64,000 nt of DNA, from assembly GCF_049673105.1 (NCBI RefSeq), contig NZ_JBATXG010000006.1, positions 62,001 to 126,000 on the forward strand, given 5' to 3'. The notes below the pieces were generated by a model, which was not told the DNA's origin, ran no database searches, and was given only the letters and a program-made list of their open reading frames with translations. The position numbers and the translations under genes are program-made. The first letter of the stretch is position 1; each line of letters starts with the position of its first letter. Positions 16,038 to 24,441 of this stretch are shown piece by piece. Source of the stretch: Castellaniella sp049673105 (GTDB taxonomy: Bacteria > Pseudomonadota > Gammaproteobacteria > Burkholderiales > Burkholderiaceae_B).

Positions 16038-16119
16038 CTTTTTGCAGCCGGGCCGCCCCAAGGCAAAAAGCACCCCCTTGGGGGGCAGCAAGCGGGCGAA
16101 GCCCGCGCAGCGTGGGGGC
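16038..16119. repeat. Structured intergenic repeat, copy A
   Basis: Two hairpins with shared loops. Hairpin 1: CTTTTTGC (16038-16045) pairs with GCAAAAAG (16063-16070) around a 17-base loop containing GCCGGGCCGCCCCAAG. Then CCCCCTTGGGGGGCAGCAAG. Hairpin 2: GCGGGC pairs with GCCCGC around GAA. It ends GCAGCGTGGGGGC at 16119. Copies at 32114-32164 and 32166-32247 keep the loops and linker but have different, still complementary, stems. It lies between prlC and sco. Confidence 0.8.
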
Positions 16120-16129
16120 TTGTTACCCA

Positions 16130-18223
16130 TTATGTTTCGATCAATCCGCTGTGGCGCAGCAACGCGTCCAGCGAAGGGTCCCGGCCCCGGAAGGCCCGGA
16201 AGGAATCCGCCGCTGGACGGGCGCCGCCCACGGCGATGATCTCGTCCAGGTAGCGCCGGCAAGTATCCGCATCGAACACATTGCGGGTGCCGTCGGCTTG
16301 CGCCTGAGCGTGTTCCTCGAATGCCGCGAAGGCGTCGGCGGACAGCACTTCGGCCCATTTGTAGCTGTAGTAGCCCGCGCCGTAGCCGCCGGCGAACAGG
16401 TGCGAGAAGGCATGCGGGAAACGATGCCAGGCGGGCGGAATCAGCAGAGCGACTTCCTGACGTACCTGATCCAAGGTGTCGAGCACCGCGCTGATCGACA
16501 GGCCGTGATTCTGCGTGTGGATCAGCATGTCGAAGAGCGAGAATTCCACCTGGCGCAAGGTTTGCAGACCGCTTTGGAAATTGCGGGCCGCGGTCAGCTT
16601 GTCGTAGAGCGCACGGGGCAGGGATTCGCCGGTGTCGATATGACGGGTCAGGGATTTCAGCACGCCCCATTCCCAGCAGAAATTTTCCATGAATTGCGAC
16701 GGCAGTTCGATGGCGTCCCATTCCACAGCGGCAAAAGCCGATGCGCCCGGCTCGTCGACCCTGGACAGCAGTGTGTGCATGGCGTGTCCGCTTTCGTGGA
16801 ACAGCGTGATGACGTCGTCATGCGTCAGCAGGGCTTCGCGACCATCGTGAGGGGCCGAGAAATTGCAGGTCAGCCACGCCAGGGGGCGGTGCAGCACATC
16901 GCCATGACGGCGACGGCTGCGTTCGCTGTCCACCCAGGCGCCGCCCTGTTTGCCGGGGCGGGCATACAGATCCATGCCCAGACGGCCCAGTTCTTGTCCC
17001 TGGCCGTCGAGCACCTGATAGATGCGAGCATCCGGGTGCCAGGCAGGGGCGTTGCAGGCTTGCAGCCGCACGCCAAACAAGGTGTGGATGACGTCGAACA
17101 GGCCCTTCAGTACCTGGGATTCAGTGAAATAGGGGCGCAGTTCCTCGTCGGAATAGGCATAGCGCTGTTCGCGCAGCCGTTCGGACGCGTAGGCGATGTC
17201 CCAGGGTTCCAGCGTATCCAGTCCCAGATGCTGCGCGGCGAAGCGGCGCAGTTCTTCCAGGTCGCGCTGGGCGCTGGGCCGTGCCTTGGCGGCGAGTTCG
17301 CGCAGGAAACCGAGGACCTGCGGGGCGCTGTCGGCCATACGGGTTTCCAGTCGCAGGGCGGCGAAATCGGCGTGGCCCAGCAAAGCGGCTTCTTCGGCCC
17401 GCAGCGCCAGCAGCGATTCGATGGATTCGGAATTGTCGAATGCCAGGTCGCCCTGGTCCGAGGCGCGGGTGGCATAGGCGCGATAGACCGTCAGGCGCAG
17501 ATCGCGATCTTGGGCGTGCTGCATGACGGGCAGGTAGCAGGGCATGTGCAGCGTCAGTTTCCAGCCGCTTTCGTCGGCGGACTGCGCCAGTTGCCGGGCG
17601 CTGGCGACCACGCTGTCGGGCAGGCCTTTCAGGCGGCTTTCATCCGTGATCAGCAGGGACCAGCCGTCCGTGGCGTCCATCACGTTTTCGGAAAATTTCT
17701 GCGATACCTGGGCCTGGAGGTCTGCGTTGCGGGCATAGGTCTCGCGGGCCTGTCCCTGCAGTTCGACGCCGCTCAGGCGGAAATCGCGCAAGGCCAGATC
17801 GACGATGCGCCGCCGGGTGGCGGATAGTTCGGCGTATGCAGGGCTGGCGGCCAGCATACGGTAGCGTTCATACAGCCCCTGGTGCAGGCCCACCCAGGTG
17901 GAAAATTCGCTCATGAGCGGCAGGCAGGCGTTATAGGCCGCCCGCAGTTCCGGGGTGTTGACCACGCTGTTCAGGTGGCCGGCGATGGACCAGGCCCGGT
18001 GCAGGCGCTCGGACGGATCTTCGATGGATTCGACCAGGTTTTCCCAATTGGGCGGTTCGGCGCAGCCGGCAGCCGAGTCGATGGCGGCACGGGTCTCGGC
18101 GATCAGTTCGCGGACGGCGGGCTCGATGTGCACGGGACGGACCGCACTGTAATCGACGGCGGCCTCGGCGGGCGCCAGGAGGGGATTCTGAGTGGAAATC
18201 GAAGAAGAAGTCATAAACGGCAC
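16130..18223 (-). CDS. prlC: Oligopeptidase A (M3 metallopeptidase)
   Basis: A 697-residue cytoplasmic zinc endopeptidase of the thimet-oligopeptidase family (M3A), which degrades small peptides including cleaved signal peptides. The zinc site is HESGH (in LFHESGHAMHTLL), with the third ligand Glu following in ELPSQFMENFCWE. An N-terminal helical domain and the family pattern YYSYKWAEVLSADAF near the C-terminus are present. Length is normal for PrlC (about 680). Starts at ATG 18223 or ATG 18214. It lies 22 bases after folD in a leftward chain and its TAA is at 16130-16132. Assignment is secure. Confidence 0.95.
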   Translation of the reverse strand: MPFMTSSSISTQNPLLAPAEAAVDYSAVRPVHIEPAVRELIAETRAAIDSAAGCAEPPNWENLVESIEDPSERLHRAWSIAGHLNSVVNTPELRAAYNACLPLMSEFSTWVGLHQGLYERYRMLAASPAYAELSATRRRIVDLALRDFRLSGVELQGQARETYARNADLQAQVSQKFSENVMDATDGWSLLITDESRLKGLPDSVVASARQLAQSADESGWKLTLHMPCYLPVMQHAQDRDLRLTVYRAYATRASDQGDLAFDNSESIESLLALRAEEAALLGHADFAALRLETRMADSAPQVLGFLRELAAKARPSAQRDLEELRRFAAQHLGLDTLEPWDIAYASERLREQRYAYSDEELRPYFTESQVLKGLFDVIHTLFGVRLQACNAPAWHPDARIYQVLDGQGQELGRLGMDLYARPGKQGGAWVDSERSRRRHGDVLHRPLAWLTCNFSAPHDGREALLTHDDVITLFHESGHAMHTLLSRVDEPGASAFAAVEWDAIELPSQFMENFCWEWGVLKSLTRHIDTGESLPRALYDKLTAARNFQSGLQTLRQVEFSLFDMLIHTQNHGLSISAVLDTLDQVRQEVALLIPPAWHRFPHAFSHLFAGGYGAGYYSYKWAEVLSADAFAAFEEHAQAQADGTRNVFDADTCRRYLDEIIAVGGARPAADSFRAFRGRDPSLDALLRHSGLIET

Positions 18224-18245
18224 ATGAGGGCGGGGGGCCCGAATT

Positions 18246-19100
18246 TCAAGAGTTCAGCGTGCGCTCGGCGGCTTCCAGGGTGTTGACCAGCAGCATGGCG
18301 ATGGTCATGGGACCCACGCCGCCAGGCACGGGCGTGATGGCGGCTGCCACCTGGGCGGCGGAATCGAAATCCACGTCGCCGACCAGCTTGCCGGAGGGCA
18401 GCCGATTGATGCCGACGTCGATCACGATCGCGCCCGGTTTGATCATGTCGCCGCGGACGATGCCGGGTTTGCCGGTCGCCACGACCAGCACGTCGGCGCG
18501 TCGCGTCTGGGCGCCCAGATCCTGGGTTTTGGAATTGCACAGCGTGACGGTGGCGCCTGCGGCCAGCAGCAGCATGGCCATGGGTTTGCCAACGATGTTG
18601 CTGGCGCCCACGATGACGGCCTCGGCGCCGCGCAGCGGCACGTTTTCCGATTCCAGCATCTTCATGACGCCATACGGGGTGCAGGGACGGAACAGGGGGC
18701 GGCCCGTCATCAGCAGACCGGCATTGCTGACGTGGAAGCCGTCCACGTCTTTGGCGGCGCTGATGGTCTCGATGACCAGGCCGGTGTCGATGTGTCCCGG
18801 TAGCGGCAGCTGCACCAGGATGCCGTGGATGGCCGGGTCCTGGTTCAAGGTATCGATGACTGCCAGCAGTTCGCCTTCCGGCGTGTCCGAACCCAGGGGG
18901 ATGACGCGCGACAGCATGCCGGCGGCCTCGCAGGCGGCGGCCTTGTTGCGCACATAGACCTGAGATGCCGGGTCGTCGCCCACCAGCACCACGGCCAGGC
19001 CGGGGGTGACGCCGCGCTGCTTCAGCGCCTGGACCTGTTTGGCGACATCGGCGCGCACCTGCGCCGACAGGGCCTTGCCATCGATGATGCGGGAATTCAT
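18246..19100 (-). CDS. folD: Bifunctional methylenetetrahydrofolate dehydrogenase / methenyltetrahydrofolate cyclohydrolase
   Basis: A 284-residue cytoplasmic enzyme interconverting 5,10-methylene- and 10-formyl-tetrahydrofolate with NADP, feeding purine and formyl-Met synthesis. The folate-site signature is near the N-terminus with VGDDPASQVYVRNKAAACE (catalytic Lys in VRNK), then ILVQLPLPGHI, DVDGFHVSNAG, and the nucleotide-binding GASNIVGKPMAMLL; the end reads TPVPGGVGPMTIAMLL. Its ATG overlaps the upstream response-regulator stop by 4 bases, so translation is coupled to a two-component system, an uncommon partner. It shares the one-carbon theme with purF only at a distance. Confidence 0.96.
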   Translation of the reverse strand: MNSRIIDGKALSAQVRADVAKQVQALKQRGVTPGLAVVLVGDDPASQVYVRNKAAACEAAGMLSRVIPLGSDTPEGELLAVIDTLNQDPAIHGILVQLPLPGHIDTGLVIETISAAKDVDGFHVSNAGLLMTGRPLFRPCTPYGVMKMLESENVPLRGAEAVIVGASNIVGKPMAMLLLAAGATVTLCNSKTQDLGAQTRRADVLVVATGKPGIVRGDMIKPGAIVIDVGINRLPSGKLVGDVDFDSAAQVAAAITPVPGGVGPMTIAMLLVNTLEAAERTLNS

Positions 19101-19726
19101 GAGCCGGCTTCCTCGGTACGGGTCAGGGCGATTTTCATCAGATCGGCCACCGTGGTGACTTCCAGTTTTTCCATGATGTTGGCGCGGTGCGCTTCGACGG
19201 TCTTGATGCTGATGTTCAGATCGCCGGCGATCTGCTTGTTCAAGCGGCCCGCCACAATGCGTTCCAGGACCTGCTGTTCGCGGGCTGTCAGACGCCCCAG
19301 CACGGCCTGTTGGTCGCGCTGGGCTTGCGCTTCGCGCACACGGTCGTCCGCCTGGGCCAACATGCCGGCGACGATGCGCCGCAGGTCCGCTTCGTTGAAG
19401 GGTTTTTCCAGAAAGTCCACTGCGCCTTTTTTCATCGTCGACACTGCCATGGGCACGTCGCCGTGGCCGGTGATGAAGACGATGGGCAGGGGGGCCTTGC
19501 GCGCGATCAGGGTTTCCTGCAGTTCCAGGCCGCTCATGCCGGGCATGCGCACGTCCGCGATCAGGACAGCGGTCTGGTCCGGGTTGTAGGAGTCCAGGAA
19601 TTCCTCGGCACCGGCGAAGCTGCGGACGGTGTAGCCGTTGGCTTCGAGCAGCCAGCGCAAGGAGTCGCGGACAGCCTCGTCGTCGTCGACGATATAGATG
19701 ATGCTGGAGACTTGAGGGTCGGTCAT
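19097..19726 (-). CDS. FixJ/TodT-type two-component response regulator
   Basis: A 209-residue regulator. The receiver domain (residues about 8-122) has the acidic pair in IVDDDEAV, the phospho-acceptor Asp58 in LIADVRMPG, the conserved Thr in VFITGHGDVPMAV, and Lys in DFLEKPF. The C-terminal LuxR-type HTH (about 140-205) reads LTAREQQVLERIVAGRLNKQIA and ISIKTVEAHRANIMEKL. The arrangement is that of FixJ, NarL-like in its output. Its ATG overlaps the sensor-kinase stop and its stop overlaps the folD start, each by ATGA. The regulon cannot be read, but the divergent aceE promoter and the operon itself are natural targets to test. Confidence 0.92.
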   Translation of the reverse strand: MTDPQVSSIIYIVDDDEAVRDSLRWLLEANGYTVRSFAGAEEFLDSYNPDQTAVLIADVRMPGMSGLELQETLIARKAPLPIVFITGHGDVPMAVSTMKKGAVDFLEKPFNEADLRRIVAGMLAQADDRVREAQAQRDQQAVLGRLTAREQQVLERIVAGRLNKQIAGDLNISIKTVEAHRANIMEKLEVTTVADLMKIALTRTEEAGS

Positions 19727-21471
19727 GCTTGCGTTTCCTCCGTGGATTCTGCCTGTGCGTTCGCGGGCGCCTTGGGCAGGGTGAAGCGGAATATGGTTCC
19801 GCCTTCGGGGTTCGGGCTCGCCCAGAGGCGCCCGTGATGAGATTCGATAATGGTACGGCAGATATTCAGGCCCATGCCCAGGCCTTCGGATTTGGTGCTG
19901 TAAAAAGGCTCGAACAGGCGTTCCGGGTTGCGCAGGCCGTGGCCTCGGTCGATGACGGCGATCTCGATCTGAGGGTCCTGGTCAAGGATATTGACGTGCA
20001 GGCTGCGGTAGTCGCTGTGCTCCATGGCCTCGACGCCGTTTTTCAGCAGGTTCAGCAGCACCTGTTCGATCAGGATGGGGTCGGCCAGCACGTCGGGCAT
20101 GGGATCGGGCAGGCTCTGGACAATATCGATCTGTCGCTTGCGCGCGTCGATGTCGGCAAAGCCCACGGCGTTTTCCACGATGCGGGCGAGGCCCACGGCC
20201 TGGCGGCGAGGCTCGCTGCGTTTGACGAACTCACGAATGCGGCTGATGATCTTTCCCGCCCGCTCAGCCTGCTGCGATGCTTTTTCCAGGGCCTGCAGCA
20301 GCGATTCGGTGGGCGCCTTGCCGGATTTCACCATGGCGACGGCGGCCATGTTGTAGTTGCTGATGGCCGTCAGGGGCTGGTTCAGTTCGTGCGCCAGCGA
20401 CGAGGCCATTTCGCCCATGGTGGTCAGGCGGCTGGTCAGCTGGGCCTTTTCCTGTTGCACGCGGGATTCTTCTTCGTGTTTGCGCCGCTCGGTGATGTCG
20501 CGGGCGACCTGCAGGCGCACGCGCCGCGAATCCGTCCAGGCCAGCATGCGGTGGTGGACTTCGAACCAGCGCTCGGCGGTGGGCGAGAACAGTTCCATGG
20601 TCTCGTCGGTGAACCGGCCCAGGCGCCCGCCCAGCAACTGCGCGTGGCCGTTGGTCTGGGCGCCAAACAGGCGCCGATAGGTGCGGTTGGCAAACAGCAG
20701 TTCCAGGCCTTCGGACGTATCGGCGACCACCGAAATCGCATCGTCCAGGCCTTCCAGCACTGTCATGAAACGCTCGTGGGCGGCGGTCAGGGCTTCGCGG
20801 ATGCGTTTGGGTTCGGTGATGTCGGTCATGGACGTCATCCAGCCGATCTGTTCACCGTTGGGGTCGCGCAGCGGCGACACATACATACGGGCGGTGAAGC
20901 GCGATCCGTCGCGGCGCTGGGCCTCGATTTCCAGGCCGCTGCTGGGCGTACGGCCCGACAGCAGCTGGGCTAGGGTTTCGCGATGATGGTCGTGGCGGCC
21001 CGGCAGCCAGTAGGGAAAGGGGGCGGTGCGTCCGATCAGATCGGCCTCGTTCCAGCCTATCATGCGGCAGAAGGCCGGATTCACATAGGCGATGCGGCCC
21101 TGCATGTCGAACACCCGCATGCCGGTGGACATGGAATTTTCCATGGCGCGGCGAAAACCGGTTTCGGCGATCAGGGCGGCTTCGGCCAGGGTGCGAAAAC
21201 GGGTATAGCGCCACAGCGCCAGCAGGCTGAAGACGATGACCAGCGACAGCGCGAAGACCACCATCATCAGGCGTTGCTGGCGGGTTTCCTGATCGATGGT
21301 GACGAACATCACGCTGTCGCTTTGCAGGCGTTGCAGCCAGATGAAGGCGCCCATGACGCAGAGATACAGGACCAGTACGATGGCCGGGGTCAGCCAATAC
21401 AGACGGCGGCTATGGCGGGCGTGCTCATAGAATGTCGTCGGAATCAGGGACTTGCGATTGGGATTTGCCAT
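19723..21471 (-). CDS. PAS-domain membrane sensor histidine kinase (FixL-like)
   Basis: A 582-residue inner-membrane kinase partner of the overlapping response regulator. Two transmembrane helices near the N-terminus (LYWLTPAIVLVLYLCVMGAF and LMMVVFALSLVIVFSLLAL) enclose only about 20 residues, so a large periplasmic sensor is absent. Two PAS domains follow (AYVNPAFCRMIGWNEADLIG in the first). The phospho-acceptor His near residue 360 is in SSLAHELNQPLTAIS; N and G boxes are LLNLLKNGVEAM, DRGHGL and GLGMGLNICRTI. Sensing is therefore likely cytoplasmic or membrane-linked. I see no heme motif I can call. It is divergent from aceE across a 247-base region; a TAAAAT -10-like box lies at plus 21498-21503. 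Confidence 0.92.
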   Translation of the reverse strand: MANPNRKSLIPTTFYEHARHSRRLYWLTPAIVLVLYLCVMGAFIWLQRLQSDSVMFVTIDQETRQQRLMMVVFALSLVIVFSLLALWRYTRFRTLAEAALIAETGFRRAMENSMSTGMRVFDMQGRIAYVNPAFCRMIGWNEADLIGRTAPFPYWLPGRHDHHRETLAQLLSGRTPSSGLEIEAQRRDGSRFTARMYVSPLRDPNGEQIGWMTSMTDITEPKRIREALTAAHERFMTVLEGLDDAISVVADTSEGLELLFANRTYRRLFGAQTNGHAQLLGGRLGRFTDETMELFSPTAERWFEVHHRMLAWTDSRRVRLQVARDITERRKHEEESRVQQEKAQLTSRLTTMGEMASSLAHELNQPLTAISNYNMAAVAMVKSGKAPTESLLQALEKASQQAERAGKIISRIREFVKRSEPRRQAVGLARIVENAVGFADIDARKRQIDIVQSLPDPMPDVLADPILIEQVLLNLLKNGVEAMEHSDYRSLHVNILDQDPQIEIAVIDRGHGLRNPERLFEPFYSTKSEGLGMGLNICRTIIESHHGRLWASPNPEGGTIFRFTLPKAPANAQAESTEETQA

Positions 21472-21566
21472 GGCCGGGAAGGTCTTGCGATGGTGCCATT
21501 TTAGACGGGAAATAGCTATCCATCATTTCACATAATAAAAATTCATACCACGAGATGAAATTTTGC

Positions 21567-21595
21567 TTGTCTTGTGCCGGTGTCTTTCCTAGAAT
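21567..21595 (+). promoter_or_regulatory. Predicted sigma-70 promoter of aceE
   Basis: TTGTCT (21567-21572) and TAGAAT (21590-21595) are separated by 17 bases; matches to consensus are 4/6 and 5/6. Transcription would start about 21602, giving a leader of about 117 bases. In that leader GGGCGC (21668-21673) can pair with GCGCCC (21685-21690), 28 bases before the start codon. Confidence 0.6.
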
Positions 21596-21718
21596 GGGCG
21601 CAGGTGCCGGACCCCTGGATGTGTTCGTGTTCAGGACATTTCTTGATATCCGGCTAAATTATCAGGCGGGCGCGCTATGTGGTTGCGCCCTCGACTCACA
21701 CCCCAGGAGACACGCACT

Positions 21719-24427
21719 ATGTCCTCTCTTGATCAAGTCCAGGCCGCCGCGGCGGATCCCGATCACCAGGAAACACAGGAATGGCTCGACGCCCTCGAAG
21801 CCGTACTCGACCGAGAAGGCGCTGAACGGGCTCATTTCCTGATCGAAAAACTGATCGATCTCGCCCGTCGTTCTGGTGCGCACATCCCGTATTCCCTGAA
21901 TACGGCCTATGTGAATACGATTCCTCCTGGGCTGGAACCCCCGCATCCCGGCAATATGGTGCTGGAAGAGCGCATCCGCTCGTACATCCGCTGGAATGCG
22001 ATGGCGATGGTGGTCAAGGCCAACAAGGTCGAACCCGCCGATGGCGGCAGCCTGGGCGGGCATATTGCGTCCTTCGCCTCGCTGGCCACCATGATCGAGT
22101 GCGGTCAGAATCACTTCTGGCGCGCCGAGTCTCAGGATCACGGCGGCGATCTGATCTACTTCCAGGGCCACTCGTCTCCGGGCATGTATTCACGCGCCTT
22201 CCTCGAAGGCCGTCTGACCGAAGAAAATCTGGACTACTTCCGCCAGGAAGTCGGCGGCAAGGGCAAGGGTCTGTCTTCCTACCCGCACCCGAAACTCATG
22301 CCCGGTTTCTGGCAGTTTTCCACGGTGTCGATGGGCCTGGGGCCCATGATGGCCATCTACCAGGCCCGTTTCCTGAAATACCTGCACGCCCGTGGGCTGG
22401 CCAATACGGCCGAGCGCAAGGTCTGGGTGTTCCTGGGCGACGGTGAAATCGACGAACCCGAATCCCTGGCCGCCATCGGTCTGGCTGCGCGGGAAAAACT
22501 CGACAACCTGATCTTCGTCGTGAACTGCAACCTGCAGCGCCTGGACGGTCCGGTGCGCGGCAATGGCAAGATCATCCAGGAACTGGAAGGCGCCTTCCGC
22601 GGCAACGGCTGGAACGTGCTGAAGCTGATCTGGGGCGGCTATTGGGATCCGCTGTTCGCCCGCGACAAAGAAGGCATCCTGCGTCGCGTCATGGAAGAAA
22701 CCGTCGATGGTGAATACCAGGCCTACAAGGCCAACGACGGCAAGTTCGTGCGCGAAAAGTTCTTCGGCAAGCATCCCAAACTGCTGGAAATGGTCAGCCG
22801 CATGAGCGACGAAGACGTCTGGCGTCTGAATCGCGGCGGCCACGATCCCCACAAGGTCTACGCCGCGTTTGCAGCCGCCTCCGGCCACAAGGGCCAGCCG
22901 TCCGTGATTCTGGCCAAGACCATCAAGGGCTACGGCATGGGCCACGTGGGCCAGGCTAAAAACCCGACTCACCAGCAGAAGAAACTGGACATCGATTCGG
23001 TGCGTGAATTCCGCGACCGCTTCAATATCCCCATCCCCGACGATCAGGTCGAGCACATCCCGTATTTCAAGCCGGCCGAAGATTCCCCGGAAATGAAATA
23101 CCTGCACGAACACCGCAAGGCGCTGGGCGGCTATCTGCCGCACCGCCGCGCCAAGGCCGATCAGTCCCTGCCGGTGCCGCCCCTGGATGCCTTCAAGGCC
23201 GTGCTGGAACCCACCGCGGAAGGGCGGGAAATCTCCACGACCCAGGCTTTCGTGCGGGTGCTCAATCAGATTCTGCGTGACAAGGACCTTGCCCCGCGCG
23301 TCGTGCCCATCCTGGTGGACGAGTCGCGTACCTTCGGGATGGAAGGCCTGTTCCGACAGATCGGCATCTACGCCCCCGAAGGCCAGAAGTACGTGCCGGT
23401 CGACAAGGGCCAGGTGATGTACTACCGCGAAGCGGAAAACGGTCAGCTGCTGCAGGAAGGCATCAACGAAGCCGGCGGCTTCAGTTCCTGGATTGCGGCG
23501 GCGACCTCGTATTCCGTCAGCAACACCATCATGATCCCGTTCTTCATCTACTACTCGATGTTCGGGTTCCAGCGCTTTGGCGACCACGCCTGGGCGGCGG
23601 GCGACATGCTGGCGCGCGGCTTCGTGCTGGGCGGCACGGCGGGGCGCACCACCCTGAACGGCGAGGGCCTGCAGCACGAGGACGGCCATAGCCACATCCA
23701 GGCATCCCTGATTCCCAACTGCGTGGCCTACGATCCTTCGTTTGCGCACGAAGTGGCGGTCATCATTCGCAGCGGCCTGCAGCGCATGATGCACGACCAG
23801 GAAGACGTGTTCTTCTACATCACGGTGATGAACGAGAACTACCCCCATCCCGGCCTGCGCGCCGGCGACGAAGAAGGCATCCTGCGCGGCATGTACAAGC
23901 TGCAGTCCAGCGCCAAAGCCGCCAAGCACCATGTGCAGCTGATGGGTTCGGGCACGATTCTGCGCGAAGTCATGGCGGCCCAGGAACTGCTGGAAAAAGA
24001 CTGGGGCGTGACCTCGGACGTCTGGAGCACGACCAGTTTCACCGAACTGCGCCGCGACGGCCTGGACGTCGAGCGCCACAACCTGCTGCACCCGACCGAG
24101 CCGGCCCAGGAAGCTTACGTCACCCGGCAACTGAAGGGCACCCAGGGTCCGATCATTGTCTCTACCGACTACATCAAGGCCTATGGCGACATGATCCGTC
24201 CTTTCATTCCGGACGGGCGTCACTTCAAGGTCCTGGGCACCGACGGCTACGGTCGTTCGGATTTCCGTTCCGAACTGCGCAAGCACTTCGAGATCGATCG
24301 CCACTTCATCGTCCTGGCCGCCTTGCGCAGCCTGGCCGACGAGGGTTCGATCGATATCAAGAAATGCGCCGAAGCCATTGCCAAATACGGGATTGACGCC
24401 GACAAGGCCAACCCGCATCACGCCTGA
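21719..24427 (+). CDS. aceE: Pyruvate dehydrogenase E1 component, homodimeric type
   Basis: A 902-residue thiamine diphosphate enzyme that decarboxylates pyruvate and acetylates the lipoyl arm of E2, linking glycolysis to the TCA cycle. It is the single-chain AceE type, not alpha/beta. The thiamine/Mg motif runs from GDGEIDEPES to NLIFVVNCNLQRLDGPV (residues about 240-275). Other hallmarks are HSSPGMYSRAFLEG near the N-terminus and GEGLQHEDGHSH in the pyrimidine domain. I chose ATG 21719 because an AGGAG site lies about 10 bases upstream and the family begins with this sequence; an in-frame ATG at 21677 would add 14 non-conserved residues. It leads aceE-aceF-lpdA. Confidence 0.97.
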   Translation: MSSLDQVQAAAADPDHQETQEWLDALEAVLDREGAERAHFLIEKLIDLARRSGAHIPYSLNTAYVNTIPPGLEPPHPGNMVLEERIRSYIRWNAMAMVVKANKVEPADGGSLGGHIASFASLATMIECGQNHFWRAESQDHGGDLIYFQGHSSPGMYSRAFLEGRLTEENLDYFRQEVGGKGKGLSSYPHPKLMPGFWQFSTVSMGLGPMMAIYQARFLKYLHARGLANTAERKVWVFLGDGEIDEPESLAAIGLAAREKLDNLIFVVNCNLQRLDGPVRGNGKIIQELEGAFRGNGWNVLKLIWGGYWDPLFARDKEGILRRVMEETVDGEYQAYKANDGKFVREKFFGKHPKLLEMVSRMSDEDVWRLNRGGHDPHKVYAAFAAASGHKGQPSVILAKTIKGYGMGHVGQAKNPTHQQKKLDIDSVREFRDRFNIPIPDDQVEHIPYFKPAEDSPEMKYLHEHRKALGGYLPHRRAKADQSLPVPPLDAFKAVLEPTAEGREISTTQAFVRVLNQILRDKDLAPRVVPILVDESRTFGMEGLFRQIGIYAPEGQKYVPVDKGQVMYYREAENGQLLQEGINEAGGFSSWIAAATSYSVSNTIMIPFFIYYSMFGFQRFGDHAWAAGDMLARGFVLGGTAGRTTLNGEGLQHEDGHSHIQASLIPNCVAYDPSFAHEVAVIIRSGLQRMMHDQEDVFFYITVMNENYPHPGLRAGDEEGILRGMYKLQSSAKAAKHHVQLMGSGTILREVMAAQELLEKDWGVTSDVWSTTSFTELRRDGLDVERHNLLHPTEPAQEAYVTRQLKGTQGPIIVSTDYIKAYGDMIRPFIPDGRHFKVLGTDGYGRSDFRSELRKHFEIDRHFIVLAALRSLADEGSIDIKKCAEAIAKYGIDADKANPHHA

Positions 24428-24441
24428 GGAGGACGAGGAAC

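Noticed and set aside
15996..16120. Insertion sequence end or transposon remnant
   Set aside because: No transposase fragment or target duplication was seen; the unit is short, structured and repeated at another intergenic site, which fits a REP-like or terminator repeat.
22190..24421. Minus-strand open frame of about 740 codons opposite aceE
   Set aside because: Composition is that of an antisense shadow of a GC-rich gene, with no start context or family motif.
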